Positions 33,822 to 43,300 of a stretch of DNA of 64,000 nt are shown piece after piece. The stretch covers positions 124,001 through 188,000 of the forward strand of contig NZ_JADKYB010000003.1 in NCBI RefSeq assembly GCF_016918855.1, read 5' to 3'. The DNA is from Actinacidiphila acididurans. GTDB taxonomy: Bacteria > Actinomycetota > Actinomycetes > Streptomycetales > Streptomycetaceae. The position numbers were made by a program, and so were the translations under genes. The notes below the pieces were generated by a model. The model was not told the origin of the DNA, searched no databases, and was given only the letters and a program-made list of their open reading frames with translations. Every line of letters begins with the position of its first letter. Positions within the stretch are counted from its first letter, which is position 1.

Positions 33822-35399
33822 GTGCAGGAAAAGAATCGCAATCCGCTTTCCGTCCCCACCCACCGCTCCGCGCGCCGCCGGCCCCGCCCGGCGGATCGCC
33901 GCGCTCAGGCCACGCCGTCCGGCCCGGGAGCGTCCGCGCCTGCGGTGACCGGCGCGAACACCATGGGGACGGCGCCTGCGGCCGGCTTCGCGGAGAGCCT
34001 TGGCACTGAGAGAACGGCCGAGACCCGGAGGACCGCAGGCACCGCGAGGGCCGCTGGCACCGCACCCGCGCCGATGGCCACGTCCTTCGCCGAACTCGGC
34101 CTGCCCGCCGCGCCGTCGGCCGCGCTGACCGCCGAGCGCATCACCGCACCCTTCCCGATCCAGGCCGCGACGCTGCCCAGTTCGCTGGCCGGCCGGGACG
34201 TACTCGGCCGCGGCCGTACCGGCTCCGGCAAGACCCTGGCCTTCGGTCTCGCGCTGCTGGCGCGTACGGCCGGACGGCGTGCGGAGCCGCGGGAGCCGCT
34301 GGCCCTGGTCCTGGTTCCCACCCGCGAGCCGGCCCAGCAGGTCACCGAAGCCCTCGCCCCGTACGCCCGTGCGGTGCGCCTGCGGCTGGCGACCGTCGTC
34401 GGCGGGATGCCGATCCGCCGCCAGGCCGCTGTCCTGCGTGGCGGCGCCGAGGTGGTCATAGCCACCCCGGGCCGGCTGCGGGACCTGGTCGACCGGGGCG
34501 ACTGCCGGCTGGCCCGGATCCGGGCGGTCGTACTGGACGAGGCCGACCAGATGGCCGGTATGGGCTTCCTGTCGCAGGTCACCGCGCTGCCGGCGCAGTT
34601 GCCCGCGGACGGCCAGCGGATGCTGTTCTCGGCCACGCTGGACCGCCGCGTCGACCGGCTGGTCCGCCGGTTCCTCAGTGAACCGGTGGTCCATCACGTG
34701 GACCCGCCGGCCGGCACCGTCGGCACCATGGACCACCGCCTCCTGCATGTGACGGCCGAGGACAAGCGAGCGGTCACGATCCGTATCGCCGCCCGGGAGG
34801 GACGGGTGCTGCTGTTCCTGGCCGGTAAACGCGCCGCCGACCGGCTGACCAGGACCTTGCCGGCGGGCGGGATCCCGGCGGCGGTATTGCACGGTGGCAA
34901 GTCGCAGCCACAGCGCGGCCACGCGCTCGCCCGGTTCAGGAGCGGTGAGATCACCGTGCCGGTGGCCACGAACGTGGCCGCACGCGGTATCCACATCGAC
35001 GACCTCGGCCTCGTCGTCAACGTCGATCCGCCCGCCGACCACAAGGACTACCTGCATCGCGGCGGGCGCACCGCCCGGGCCGGGGCGAGGGGCCGCGACG
35101 TCACGCTCGTCCTGCCCGACCAGCGCGGCTCCGTCAACAAGATGATGGCGGACGCCGGCATCAGCGCGCGCGGGACCGCGGTGCACTCCGCGGACGCGGA
35201 ACTCGCCCGAATCACCGGAGCGCGCACGCCTTCCGGTGTCCCCGTCGTCATCGCCCCGCCGGTCGCCGTCACGCACGCCGGGGGCACCACGGCCGGGCGT
35301 TCGGGACGTCGGCGCCAGGCAGCGCGGATCCTGCCGCCCGGCTCCGGCCGCGGAGCGGTGCGTACCCGGTCCGTGCCCCGGCGCCGGAGTGCCGCGTGA
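33822..35399 (+). CDS. DEAD-box ATP-dependent RNA helicase
   Basis: This 525-aa helicase has, in order, FPIQAATLP (Q motif), GRTGSGKT (motif I), PTREPAQQ (Ia), DEAD (II), SAT (III), ATNVAARGI (V) and HRGGRTARAG (VI). Relative to canonical enzymes it has Pro for Leu in PTRELA and Asn for Asp before VAARGI; the latter and the HRGGRTARAG motif recur in the streptomycete branch paired with cspA. The N-terminal ~85 residues are a basic, disordered Ala/Thr/Arg tail. GTG 33822 (GAGGAAG upstream) is the preferred start; a start at 33720 is possible. It probably unwinds cold-stabilised RNA. Its stop overlaps the desaturase start (GTGA). Confidence 0.9.
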   Translation: MQEKNRNPLSVPTHRSARRRPRPADRRAQATPSGPGASAPAVTGANTMGTAPAAGFAESLGTERTAETRRTAGTARAAGTAPAPMATSFAELGLPAAPSAALTAERITAPFPIQAATLPSSLAGRDVLGRGRTGSGKTLAFGLALLARTAGRRAEPREPLALVLVPTREPAQQVTEALAPYARAVRLRLATVVGGMPIRRQAAVLRGGAEVVIATPGRLRDLVDRGDCRLARIRAVVLDEADQMAGMGFLSQVTALPAQLPADGQRMLFSATLDRRVDRLVRRFLSEPVVHHVDPPAGTVGTMDHRLLHVTAEDKRAVTIRIAAREGRVLLFLAGKRAADRLTRTLPAGGIPAAVLHGGKSQPQRGHALARFRSGEITVPVATNVAARGIHIDDLGLVVNVDPPADHKDYLHRGGRTARAGARGRDVTLVLPDQRGSVNKMMADAGISARGTAVHSADAELARITGARTPSGVPVVIAPPVAVTHAGGTTAGRSGRRRQAARILPPGSGRGAVRTRSVPRRRSAA

Positions 35400-36478
35400 G
35401 GCCCGCGGCCGCGGCCGCCGGCCAGGGACCGTATGCGACCGAGCCGGAGAGCGCACCGAACGGCGAGGGCAGCGACTTCGCGGTGCTCGCCCGGAGGATC
35501 ACCGCGTCGGGCCTGATGACGCGGCGCCCCGGGTACTACGGGGCCCGGACAGGTGGCCTGGCGGTGTGCTACGCGGGTACGTGGGTGGCGTTCGTCCTGC
35601 TCGGTCACACCTGGTGGCAGCTCGTGACGGCGGGCGTGCTCGGTGTGATGTTCGCACAAGTGGCCCTGGTCGCGCACGACATCGCCCACCGGCAGGTCTT
35701 CCGGCTGCGCCGGCCCAGCGAGGCGGCCGGGCGGATCGCCGGGAACCTGTGCGTCGGCATGAGCTACGGCTGGTGGCAGGACAAGCACACCCGCCACCAC
35801 GCCAACCCCAACCACGAGGACCTCGACCCGGACGTCGTTCCGTACATTCTGGTGTGGTCGCAGGACCAGGCGCGGGCGGCCCGCGGACTGCCGCGCCGGC
35901 TCGGTGCCCGGCAGGCGTACTGGTTCTTCCCCCTGCTCGCCCTGGAGGGCATGAACCTGCATGTGGCGGGCGTGCGGGCGCTGTTCCGCCCGGCCTGCAA
36001 GCAGCGGGCCCTGGAGGCGGTCCTGCTCGGCCTGCACATCGCCGGATACGCCGCCGCGCTGCTGCTGGTCCTCCCTCCTGTCCAGGCGCTGGTCTTCCTG
36101 GCCGTGCACCAGGCGGTGTTCGGCGTGTACATGGGCTGCACGTTCGCGCCCAATCACAAGGGCATGCCGACGCTGACCGGCGACGACCGGCCCGACTTCC
36201 TCCGCCGCCAGGTCCTGACCTCGCGCAACGTCAGGGGCGGACGCCTGACCGACCTCGTTCTGGGCGGTCTCAACTACCAGATCGAGCACCACCTCTTCCC
36301 CAGCATGCCCACCCCCCATCTGCGCCGCGCCCAGCCGATAGTGAAGGCGTACTGCGCCGAACTCGGCATCCAGTACACCGAGAGCGGGCTCGTCACTTCG
36401 TACGCCCAGGCGCTACGACACCTCCACCACGCAGGAGCGCCCCTGCGGCGGCGCCCAGCCCCGGAGACGGCTCCGTAG
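35396..36478 (+). CDS. Membrane fatty acid desaturase
   Basis: This 360-aa di-iron desaturase has the three histidine boxes HDIAHRQ, HTRHH and QIEHH, plus several membrane segments. The third box with Gln first is typical of front-end/acyl-lipid desaturases. It introduces a double bond in acyl chains, raising membrane fluidity. The GTG start overlaps the helicase stop by 4 bp, so desaturase synthesis is tied to that of the RNA helicase. This is direct support for a cold-response operon. Confidence 0.92.
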   Translation: MRPAAAAAGQGPYATEPESAPNGEGSDFAVLARRITASGLMTRRPGYYGARTGGLAVCYAGTWVAFVLLGHTWWQLVTAGVLGVMFAQVALVAHDIAHRQVFRLRRPSEAAGRIAGNLCVGMSYGWWQDKHTRHHANPNHEDLDPDVVPYILVWSQDQARAARGLPRRLGARQAYWFFPLLALEGMNLHVAGVRALFRPACKQRALEAVLLGLHIAGYAAALLLVLPPVQALVFLAVHQAVFGVYMGCTFAPNHKGMPTLTGDDRPDFLRRQVLTSRNVRGGRLTDLVLGGLNYQIEHHLFPSMPTPHLRRAQPIVKAYCAELGIQYTESGLVTSYAQALRHLHHAGAPLRRRPAPETAP

Positions 36479-36563
36479 CACCTCCGGCGGCACCAGCCCT
36501 TCGCCGGAAGCACGAGGATGTCGGCGCTTTCCGGCTCCACCCTCCCCCCTTTGTCGAGGAACG

Positions 36564-36803
36564 ATGCGCGTCACCATCGCCCGCCGTCACTTCTACTTCC
36601 ACCCGGCCGAGGTCGAGCAGGCGATGAAAGGGGTGGTCCCCGAACCCGTCACCGGCAAAAGCGTCGACATAGGCGGCGTACGGTACCCGATCATGCAGGT
36701 CGGCGCAGTCCTCACCCGTCAGGACCGGCGCGACTTCAACGCCGGCGAGGTGGAACGGGCAATGCGCGTGCTCGGCTTCACCGTCCACCCCGCGTCCCCC
36801 TGA
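36564..36803 (+). CDS. Small conserved hypothetical protein
   Basis: This 79-aa protein has no signal peptide or membrane segment. It starts MRVTIARRHFYF and has TRQDRRDFNAGEVERAMR near its C-terminus, a pattern I associate with uncharacterised short actinomycete proteins. ATG 36564 has GAGGAACG immediately upstream. It follows the desaturase by 85 bp in the same direction and may belong to the cold-response transcript. No function can be assigned. Confidence 0.7.
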   Translation: MRVTIARRHFYFHPAEVEQAMKGVVPEPVTGKSVDIGGVRYPIMQVGAVLTRQDRRDFNAGEVERAMRVLGFTVHPASP

Positions 36804-36823
36804 CCGCGGGAGACCCGCCGGTT

Positions 36824-37018
36824 TCACCGACGCCCCACCGTGATGAGGCGCATGTGGGGAGCCCCTGCACATGCATGCGGGGTCGCCGCCGGTTTCGGAT
36901 TTCCGGTCGCCGCCGGATGACCGCCGGCGGCACTCGTACAGCCGGTCACCGCGGTTGCCAGAAACAATGCGACGACGGCAGGCACGGCACAGTCGCGCCG
37001 CATCGTCATCGAACTCCT
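36824..37018 (-). CDS. Very small lipoprotein
   Basis: This ~61-64-aa protein starts MTMRRDC, has a hydrophobic stretch (VPAVVALFLATA) and a lipobox VTGC, then a short Ser/Ala/Pro-rich mature part ending MRLITVGRR. An AAGGAG stretch sits just before the ATGs around 37009-37018. The real length is too small for a folded enzyme. It is divergent from the SARP gene. It is plausible as a real gene because signal, lipobox and ribosome-binding site agree. Confidence 0.55.
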   Translation of the reverse strand, partial: RSSMTMRRDCAVPAVVALFLATAVTGCTSAAGGHPAATGNPKPAATPHACAGAPHMRLITVGRR

Positions 37019-37081
37019 TGTCTCGTCATGCCGGCGGCTGCCTGATGCGGTGATCGCACGATTCAGCGAATTCTCTTTGAC

Positions 37082-37114
37082 GGCGGCCGGAGTCCCCCGT
37101 TCTCTCCGGCCGCC
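37082..37114. other. 11-bp hairpin upstream of small lipoprotein gene
   Basis: GGCGGCCGGAG (37082-37092) and CTCCGGCCGCC (37104-37114) are perfectly complementary around an 11-nt loop. It lies between the two divergent genes and may isolate their transcription or fold in the lipoprotein leader. Confidence 0.5.
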
Positions 37115-37277
37115 CGCTGGGTACGGCCTGCGCGGCCCTGCCGGTGCACCCGCCGCCGGGCGGCGCCACTTTGGGCACCAAAGATCTTCATGCCTGCTTT
37201 CCGCCTGTTCGCGGCAACATGGCCGACCCTTGCGTCGCAGGAACAGCTCCGTGCCCCACCTGACGCTATGGACACGA

Positions 37278-37306
37278 GTCCGTCGGCCGTCCTAGATTCG
37301 TCCTAG
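37278..37306 (+). promoter_or_regulatory. SARP box: three direct heptamers at 11-bp spacing
   Basis: GTCCGTC (37278-37284), GTCCTAG (37289-37295) and GTCCTAG (37300-37306) repeat at exactly 11 bp. SARP-family activators bind direct heptamers with 4-bp spacers just upstream of -10 elements. The site is 49 bp before the SARP start codon and so suggests autoregulation. The same trio occurs at 46529-46557. Confidence 0.72.
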
Positions 37307-37355
37307 TGCGAGGTCGGCCGGGGGGGGGCTGGACGCTGATCGTGCCGGGGGGAAC

Positions 37356-40289
37356 ATGAGATTCGGCGTGCTGGGGCCGTTACGCGCCCAGATCACCGGG
37401 CGAGAGGTCCGGCTCGACGGACCGCGGCAGGCCAAGATGCTGGCCGCGCTTCTGGTCGACGCCAACAACCTCGTGGCCATGGAACGGCTCGTCGCCGTGA
37501 TGTGGGACGGGAAGGCACCCGCCACCGCGGTCCGCCAGGTCCAGGACGCCGTGTCCGGGCTGCGCCGCAACCTGGCCGCGTGCGGAGCGCCCGGCTCCCT
37601 GATCAGCACGCGGCGCGGCGGCTACGAGATCCACTTGACCGCGGATCAGCTCGACGTGCTGGAGTTCGACCAGCAGCGGCGCCTCGCCGAACGGCACAAG
37701 ACGCCGTCCGAGACGGCTGTCGCGCTGCGGCGCGCGCTGACCTGCTGGCGCGGTGACGCCCTGATCGACATCTCCAGCCGGGTCCTGGAACTCGACGCGG
37801 CCCGGCTGAACGAAACGCGCGCCGCAACGCACAAGCTGTGCCTGAGCATCGAACTCGACCTGGGGCGTCACCGTGAGGTCATCGAGGAGCTGACCGCCCT
37901 GCGGCGCGAGCACCCCTACGACGAGCAGGTCGCCGAGCACCTGATGGTCGCCCTCTACCGCTGCCAGCGGCAGGGCGAGGCGCTGCAGGTGTACGAGCGG
38001 CTGCGCCGGACACTGGTGGACGACCTCGGCGTCGACCCCACCCCGCCGATCCAGGCGCTGCACCTGCGCATCCTGGCCGCCGATCCCGCCCTGGCGGTCC
38101 CCGTCCCGCCGAGCGGTCCCTCGGACGAACGGCAGGACGGCTCCGGCACGGCGGACAAAGAGCCGGTCATGGCGATGCCGGTGCGCCAACTGCCCCTCGA
38201 CGTACCCGACTTCGTGGGCCGGGTCGACGCGCTCGCCGAGGTCGCCCGATTACTCGACGGGTCGGCGGCGAACCGGGCCCCGGTGGCCGTCGTCGTGGGC
38301 GGTCCGGGCGTCGGCAAGTCCTCCCTGGTGACGCACGCCGCGCGGCTGGCGAGCGCCAACTTCCCCGACGGCCAGCTCTATCTCAACCTCGCCGCGACCT
38401 CGGACGAGCCGCGGGACCCGGCGCTGATGCTGGCCGAGGCGCTGCGAGCGCTCTCGATCGCGGGCAGCGCGATACCCGGCGCCCTGTCGGAACGGGCCGC
38501 GCTCTACCGGTCGTTGCTGGTGGACCGCCGGATGCTGGTGGTGCTGGACGACGCCGGCTACGCCGATCAGGTGCTGCCGCTGCTGCCCGGGGCCGACGGC
38601 TGCGCCGTGCTGGTCACCAGCCGTACCCTGCTGACCCAGCTTCCCGGCGCCCGGCACATCGACCTGGACGTGCTGAACCCTGAAGAGGCGCGGGAGTTGT
38701 TCACCGGCATCGTCGGCCGGCAGCGGGTCGAGCGGGAGCCGGCGGAGGCCGACGCGATCCTCGACTGCTGCGGCAACCTTCCGCTGGCGATCCGGATCGC
38801 CAGTGCCAAGCTCACCGGGCGCCCGGCCTGGTCGCTGCGGGTGCTGCGGGAACGGATCGAGGACGAGTCCCGGCGGCTGGCCGAGCTGAGGATCGGGGAT
38901 CTCAGCGTGCGCGCCAGCGTGGAGATGAGCCTGCGGCTGCTGCCGGACGACGCGGTGCGCGCGCTGAGCCTGCTGGGTCTGCTCGGCCCCTACACCCTGC
39001 CCGGCTGGGTGGTCGGCCCGCTGCTGGACCGCCCCGACGCCGAGGACGTGCTGGACACCCTCGTCGACGCCAGCCTGGTGCGACTCAGCACCACCGACGC
39101 CATCGGCCAGCCGCGCTACCGGCTGCACGACCTGATAAGGACCTGTGCGGTGGAGGTCGCCGACCGGCTGCCGGAGCAGGACAAGCGGGACGCGATCGTC
39201 CGGGTGCTGGCCGCCTGGCTCGACCTGACCGGGCGCGGTACCGACGGGCTGCCGGCCGGGCTGCTGGTCGCCGAGCCCGGTTCCGCGCCACGCCTGCCGC
39301 TGCCCGACGCGGTGGCGGACCGGCTGCTGGCCGACCCGGTCGGCTGGTTCGACGCGGAACGCGACACCCTGCTCGGTGCGGTGAAGCTGGCCGTGGACTG
39401 GGGACTGGACGAGATGGCCTGGGAGCTGGCGGCCGGCCCGGTGACGTACTACGACCACCGGTGCCTGTACCAGGACTGGGAGCACGGGCACCGGCTCGCG
39501 CTGGACGCGGTCCAGGCCGTCGGCAACGCGCGTGGCGCGTCGGTGCTGCTGCGCGGCCTCGGCCAACTGCACATCTACCGGGACCACTTCGACGGGGCCA
39601 CGAGTGCCCTGGTGTCCTCCGCCGGGCTGTGCAGGGACGCCGGGGACAAGCGAGGCGAGGCGTTGTCGATGGCGATGCTGGGCACGGTCAGCCGGGTGCA
39701 GGGCCGTTACGAGGAAGCCGTCGACCGCATCCAGCGGGCGCTGGGCCTCGCGGTCGGTGAGGGCGACCGGCACCTCGAGGCTCAACTGTCCTGTTCGATG
39801 GCCGTGATGCGGCTCATGCAGGACAGACTCGACGAGGCCGAGTCCTGGTTCGGCGAGGCCCTGAGCCAGGCGACGGCGCTCGACGACGGGCACCGGGTGG
39901 CGGTCGTACTGCGACGGTTCAGCCGGCTGCACGACCGGCGCGGTGATCCGGACGAGGCGCTGCGCTGCCTGTGGCAGGCCCTGACCACCTTCGAGGAACT
40001 GGCCGACGAGCGCTGCGCCGGGTACACGCTGTTGGAGGTCGGCCGCGTGTACGCGGGCCGGCACGACCGGGAACGGGCGAGCCCGGCGCTGGAGCGCGCG
40101 GCGGAACTGTTCCACCGGCACGGCGACCGCGAGGACGAGGCCGCGTGCTGGCAACTGATCGGCGACCTGGACGCCGCCGCCGGCGACCACGACCAGGCGC
40201 ACCGGCACCGCGGGCGAGCGCTGCGGCTGTGGCGGACGATCGGGGACATGGACGCGACGAAAGCTCCGGCGCGGCCGTCGTCGCCGTGA
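37356..40289 (+). CDS. SARP-type transcriptional activator (AfsR-like: BTAD, NB-ARC, TPR)
   Basis: This 977-aa regulator has an N-terminal winged helix (about residues 15-90) and a BTAD domain (to ~245, ending RRTLVDDLGVDPTP). An NB-ARC ATPase follows, with Walker A GGPGVGKS (315-322), Walker B RMLVVLDDA and GNLPLAIRIA. A C-terminal TPR array starts at around residue 700. This is the AfsR architecture. It is not followed by a classical antibiotic cluster; the nearest genes encode secreted proteins. Two TTA codons, codon 9 (37380-37382) and codon 299 (38250-38252), should make it bldA-dependent. ATG 37356 has a GGGGGGAAC leader. Its own promoter carries a SARP box. Confidence 0.93.
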   Translation: MRFGVLGPLRAQITGREVRLDGPRQAKMLAALLVDANNLVAMERLVAVMWDGKAPATAVRQVQDAVSGLRRNLAACGAPGSLISTRRGGYEIHLTADQLDVLEFDQQRRLAERHKTPSETAVALRRALTCWRGDALIDISSRVLELDAARLNETRAATHKLCLSIELDLGRHREVIEELTALRREHPYDEQVAEHLMVALYRCQRQGEALQVYERLRRTLVDDLGVDPTPPIQALHLRILAADPALAVPVPPSGPSDERQDGSGTADKEPVMAMPVRQLPLDVPDFVGRVDALAEVARLLDGSAANRAPVAVVVGGPGVGKSSLVTHAARLASANFPDGQLYLNLAATSDEPRDPALMLAEALRALSIAGSAIPGALSERAALYRSLLVDRRMLVVLDDAGYADQVLPLLPGADGCAVLVTSRTLLTQLPGARHIDLDVLNPEEARELFTGIVGRQRVEREPAEADAILDCCGNLPLAIRIASAKLTGRPAWSLRVLRERIEDESRRLAELRIGDLSVRASVEMSLRLLPDDAVRALSLLGLLGPYTLPGWVVGPLLDRPDAEDVLDTLVDASLVRLSTTDAIGQPRYRLHDLIRTCAVEVADRLPEQDKRDAIVRVLAAWLDLTGRGTDGLPAGLLVAEPGSAPRLPLPDAVADRLLADPVGWFDAERDTLLGAVKLAVDWGLDEMAWELAAGPVTYYDHRCLYQDWEHGHRLALDAVQAVGNARGASVLLRGLGQLHIYRDHFDGATSALVSSAGLCRDAGDKRGEALSMAMLGTVSRVQGRYEEAVDRIQRALGLAVGEGDRHLEAQLSCSMAVMRLMQDRLDEAESWFGEALSQATALDDGHRVAVVLRRFSRLHDRRGDPDEALRCLWQALTTFEELADERCAGYTLLEVGRVYAGRHDRERASPALERAAELFHRHGDREDEAACWQLIGDLDAAAGDHDQAHRHRGRALRLWRTIGDMDATKAPARPSSP

Positions 40290-40297
40290 GGGAGGCG

Positions 40298-40330
40298 GCG
40301 CGCGGTGGGCGGGAAGCGCCACCGCGCGCC
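40298..40330. terminator. Hairpin between convergent SARP and secreted-protein genes
   Basis: GGCGCGCGGTG (40298-40308) and CACCGCGCGCC (40320-40330) form a perfect 11-bp stem with an 11-nt loop, nine bases after the SARP stop. It can serve as a bidirectional terminator. Confidence 0.6.
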
Positions 40331-40332
40331 GG

Positions 40333-40365
40333 GAGCGGTCAGAGAGCGGTGAGAGAGCGGTCAGG
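40333..40365. repeat. Three 11-bp tandem repeats over the 3' end of the 1404-aa gene
   Basis: GAGCGGTCAGA, GAGCGGTGAGA and GAGCGGTCAGG follow each other without gaps. The last unit contains the stop codon of the convergent secreted-protein gene. The 11-bp period is the same as that of SARP boxes, but the position at gene ends argues for chance slippage. Confidence 0.75.
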
Positions 40366-43300
40366 GTGCGTACGTGTCGTCGTACCAGCTCAGGTCGTCG
40401 CAGTAGATGAGGTGGCGGGGGGTCGCGTTCTGGCTGGTGCCGGGCGCGGGCGGGCCGATGTTCCACGGGTTGCCCCCGTTGCCCCGCTCGGTGATGTTGC
40501 AGTTGTCGTAGGCGTTGCCGGCGTCGCTGTTGACTCCGGGGATGTTGGAGAAGTTCACGAAGTCGCCGGTCTGCACCGGCTTGGTGGTCGGGTGGCCGGT
40601 CTGGTCGACCATCTTCCCGTCCAGGTAGAGGTAGAGGTTGGGCATGTAGCTCTGCGCGACGAGGCTGTTCTCCGGGCTGTCGTCGCCGTTCGGTACGGTC
40701 TGCGTCGACTTGACCGTCCCGTCGGAGCAGAAGGCCATGTCGACCTGCTGCCAGATGGGCGGGGCGCCGTTGAACAGCGAGCCGTTCGTGTCGCCCCAGC
40801 CGCGGAAGAACATGTTGTAGAAGTCGGTGGCGGTGGTGGCCATCTGCGGCGGCATCCGCCCGGCGTTCACGGCGTTCCGGATCTGGCCGACCCAGGCGCT
40901 GAAGTTGGCGTCGGTCCTGCCCGACTGGGTGTCGAGCGGCCGGTAGCCGATCGATCCGCCGCTGATCGACTTGACCGCGACGCACTTGCCGGTCGAGTCG
41001 ACCTGGGGGGCGCTGACGTGCGGCATGTACGCCTGGCCGGGCGCCGTACCTGTGACCAGCGGGTTGGGTACGTGGGTCGGATCGCCGGTGTAGGTGTTGG
41101 CGTCGACCTCGTCGTAGGACAGGTCGGGAATCGGGATTCCGTAGTCCGTCTGCACCCCGGCGACGAAGGCCACCAGCCAGTCCGGCAGTTCGGTGGTGCC
41201 GGTGCGGCTGGTCACCACGGCCGACTGCGAGCCGCTGAAGACATTGCCGTTGGCGTCGACCGCGTAGGTGACGTCGATGTGGGTCTTCTGCTTGTAGCTG
41301 GTGTCGGCGGCGTAGTTCTGGTCGGGCGTCTTCGACAGGTCGGGGCGCGGTACGGAGAACTGCATGAGCCGGGCGGGCGTCATGCCATCGGGGGTGCCGG
41401 TGCCGGTGGCGGTGTCACCCGCCTCCTGGACCTCGTTCCCCCAGTTCTGCACCGCGGTCAGCGTGGCCTGCCCCACGCAGTTCGCGGTCTTCGGGCCGGT
41501 GTCGCAGGAGGGGAAGCTCATGCCGCCCAGGCCCACGTCCTGCTGCTGCGGGTTGGCCCAGTCGGGGCCGCCGACCGTACGGTCCAGTCCCCAGGCGTAC
41601 AGCATCGGCATGGTGTTCAGGGGGCTCTGGAAGGAGCTCGGCGCGTGGGTCGTGATGTCCTGCTGCGGGTCGAAGAGCGAGACCGCGTCGAAGCTGTGGT
41701 GCTGGAAGGTGCCCGAGACCGGCACGAACGCGACGGCGTCGAAGGCGACGTCGTGGGTTCCGAGTTTGCTGTCGTCGGTCACGTTGTTCAGTGTGACCTG
41801 CGCGTTGCTCCCGAGCTGGAAGTAGCCGACGCTCTGCCACTCGTCGGCGCTGGTGTGCTGGCTGATCGGGCGGTCGTAGACGGTGCCGTCGGCGGCGGTC
41901 ACCTTGTAGTGCGCGGAGTCGGTGGTGCCGCCGGTGCTCGGTGTGTGGGCGAGCACGTGGTAGAGGCTGCTCGGCAGCGGCGCGGTCCAGGTGCCGGTCA
42001 CCTGGTGCTGGGGGTCGCTCGCGGCACGGTTGTGAGTGAAGTACAGGTGGCCGCCGAAGCCGGCACCGAGTTGGTGGGTGTCGATGGCCGCGATCGGGTC
42101 GCCGGCCGCGTTCGTACCGTACGTCATCGTGAACGCGCCGCCGTTGGTCCAGTTCATGCCCGTGCAGCCGGCGGTGTTCTGGCTCGGTGTGGCCAGTTCG
42201 TCCACGATCACCGCGCCGGCCGGCAGGCTGGACTGGCAGTCCGCCGGGTGCGGGTTCGTCACCCCGGGGTCGGCGGAGCCCGGGGCGAAGGCGAGGGACT
42301 GCGTCGCGCACGAGGTCGCGCAGTCCGGTGCCCAGGTGACGGGTTGATGCCACCAGCAGTGGTAGTAGAGCGGGTCGTCCTTGGTCAGGTTCCCGTAGCC
42401 GCAGAAGGTCTTGGTGGGGTCGGACGCGTCGCAGTTGTCGGACCCGTCGCAGAAGAGGGTGGTCGGCGGGATGATGAGGCCCCGGATCGCCCCGCTGTAC
42501 CGGGGCGTCAGGTAGGACGTCTGGCTCTTGTAGTTCAGGATCGGGTGCTCCACCCAGCCCAGGACCCGCTCCTGGTAGGGCCAGTCGGCGGGATGCGAGG
42601 CGTCGCCGTAGCCGTTGCGCAGGAAGAGGTCACGGTTGGGCGGATAGGCGGGGTTGACCGGGTTGTTGGTCCAGCCGAGGCCGCTGTTGCCGGACGAGTC
42701 GGCGGGGTGGAACCCGGTGTTGTACGCCCACAGGGCCAAGTACCAGTTCTCGATCTTGCTCGGGTCGCCGTTGTTGGCGATGGTCCCAGCCGCCGCGAGC
42801 TGGTTCCACTTGTCCTCGAGGATCTGCAGGCCGGCCGCGATGTTCTCCTCGTAGTCCACGGCGATCTTCATCTTGCCGTGCTGCGAGTAGGTGGGGTCGT
42901 AGGCGGCCATCCCGGTGGTGACCTGGGCGATGCCGTAACCGCAGTCCGCCGCCGCGTAGTTGATGACGTCGACGGTGCCGGCCGAGCCGTAGTAGTCGGC
43001 GATCAGCGGGTTGCCGGACAGGCCGGGCAGCGAGTGCCAGGACGCCTGCTCGAAGTTGGACTCCTGCGCGAGCAGGCCGAGGAAGACCTGGGCCGGTACG
43101 GTGCCGCCGCCCGTCAGCGCATGCGGAGGGAAGTCGGCGCTCGGCTGGTAGGCGGCCAGCCCCATGTTCAGGAAGTTCGCCGGGCGCTGGTCCGTCAACT
43201 GGCCGGTCACGGCGAGGTCGACCGCCCGTTGCACCTGCGGCGCCCCCGGCTGCATGGCCTGCAGCGTCGGGTCGTTGCGCGGTACGGCGCAGGCCAGCGT

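Larger units (their letters stand above)
37019..37355. other. Divergent promoter region of the SARP gene
   Basis: The region contains an 11-bp hairpin (37082-37114), three 11-bp-period heptamers (37278-37306) and a run of nine G just before the SARP ribosome-binding site. About 95 bp of it (from 37261) recurs at 46512. Confidence 0.6.
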
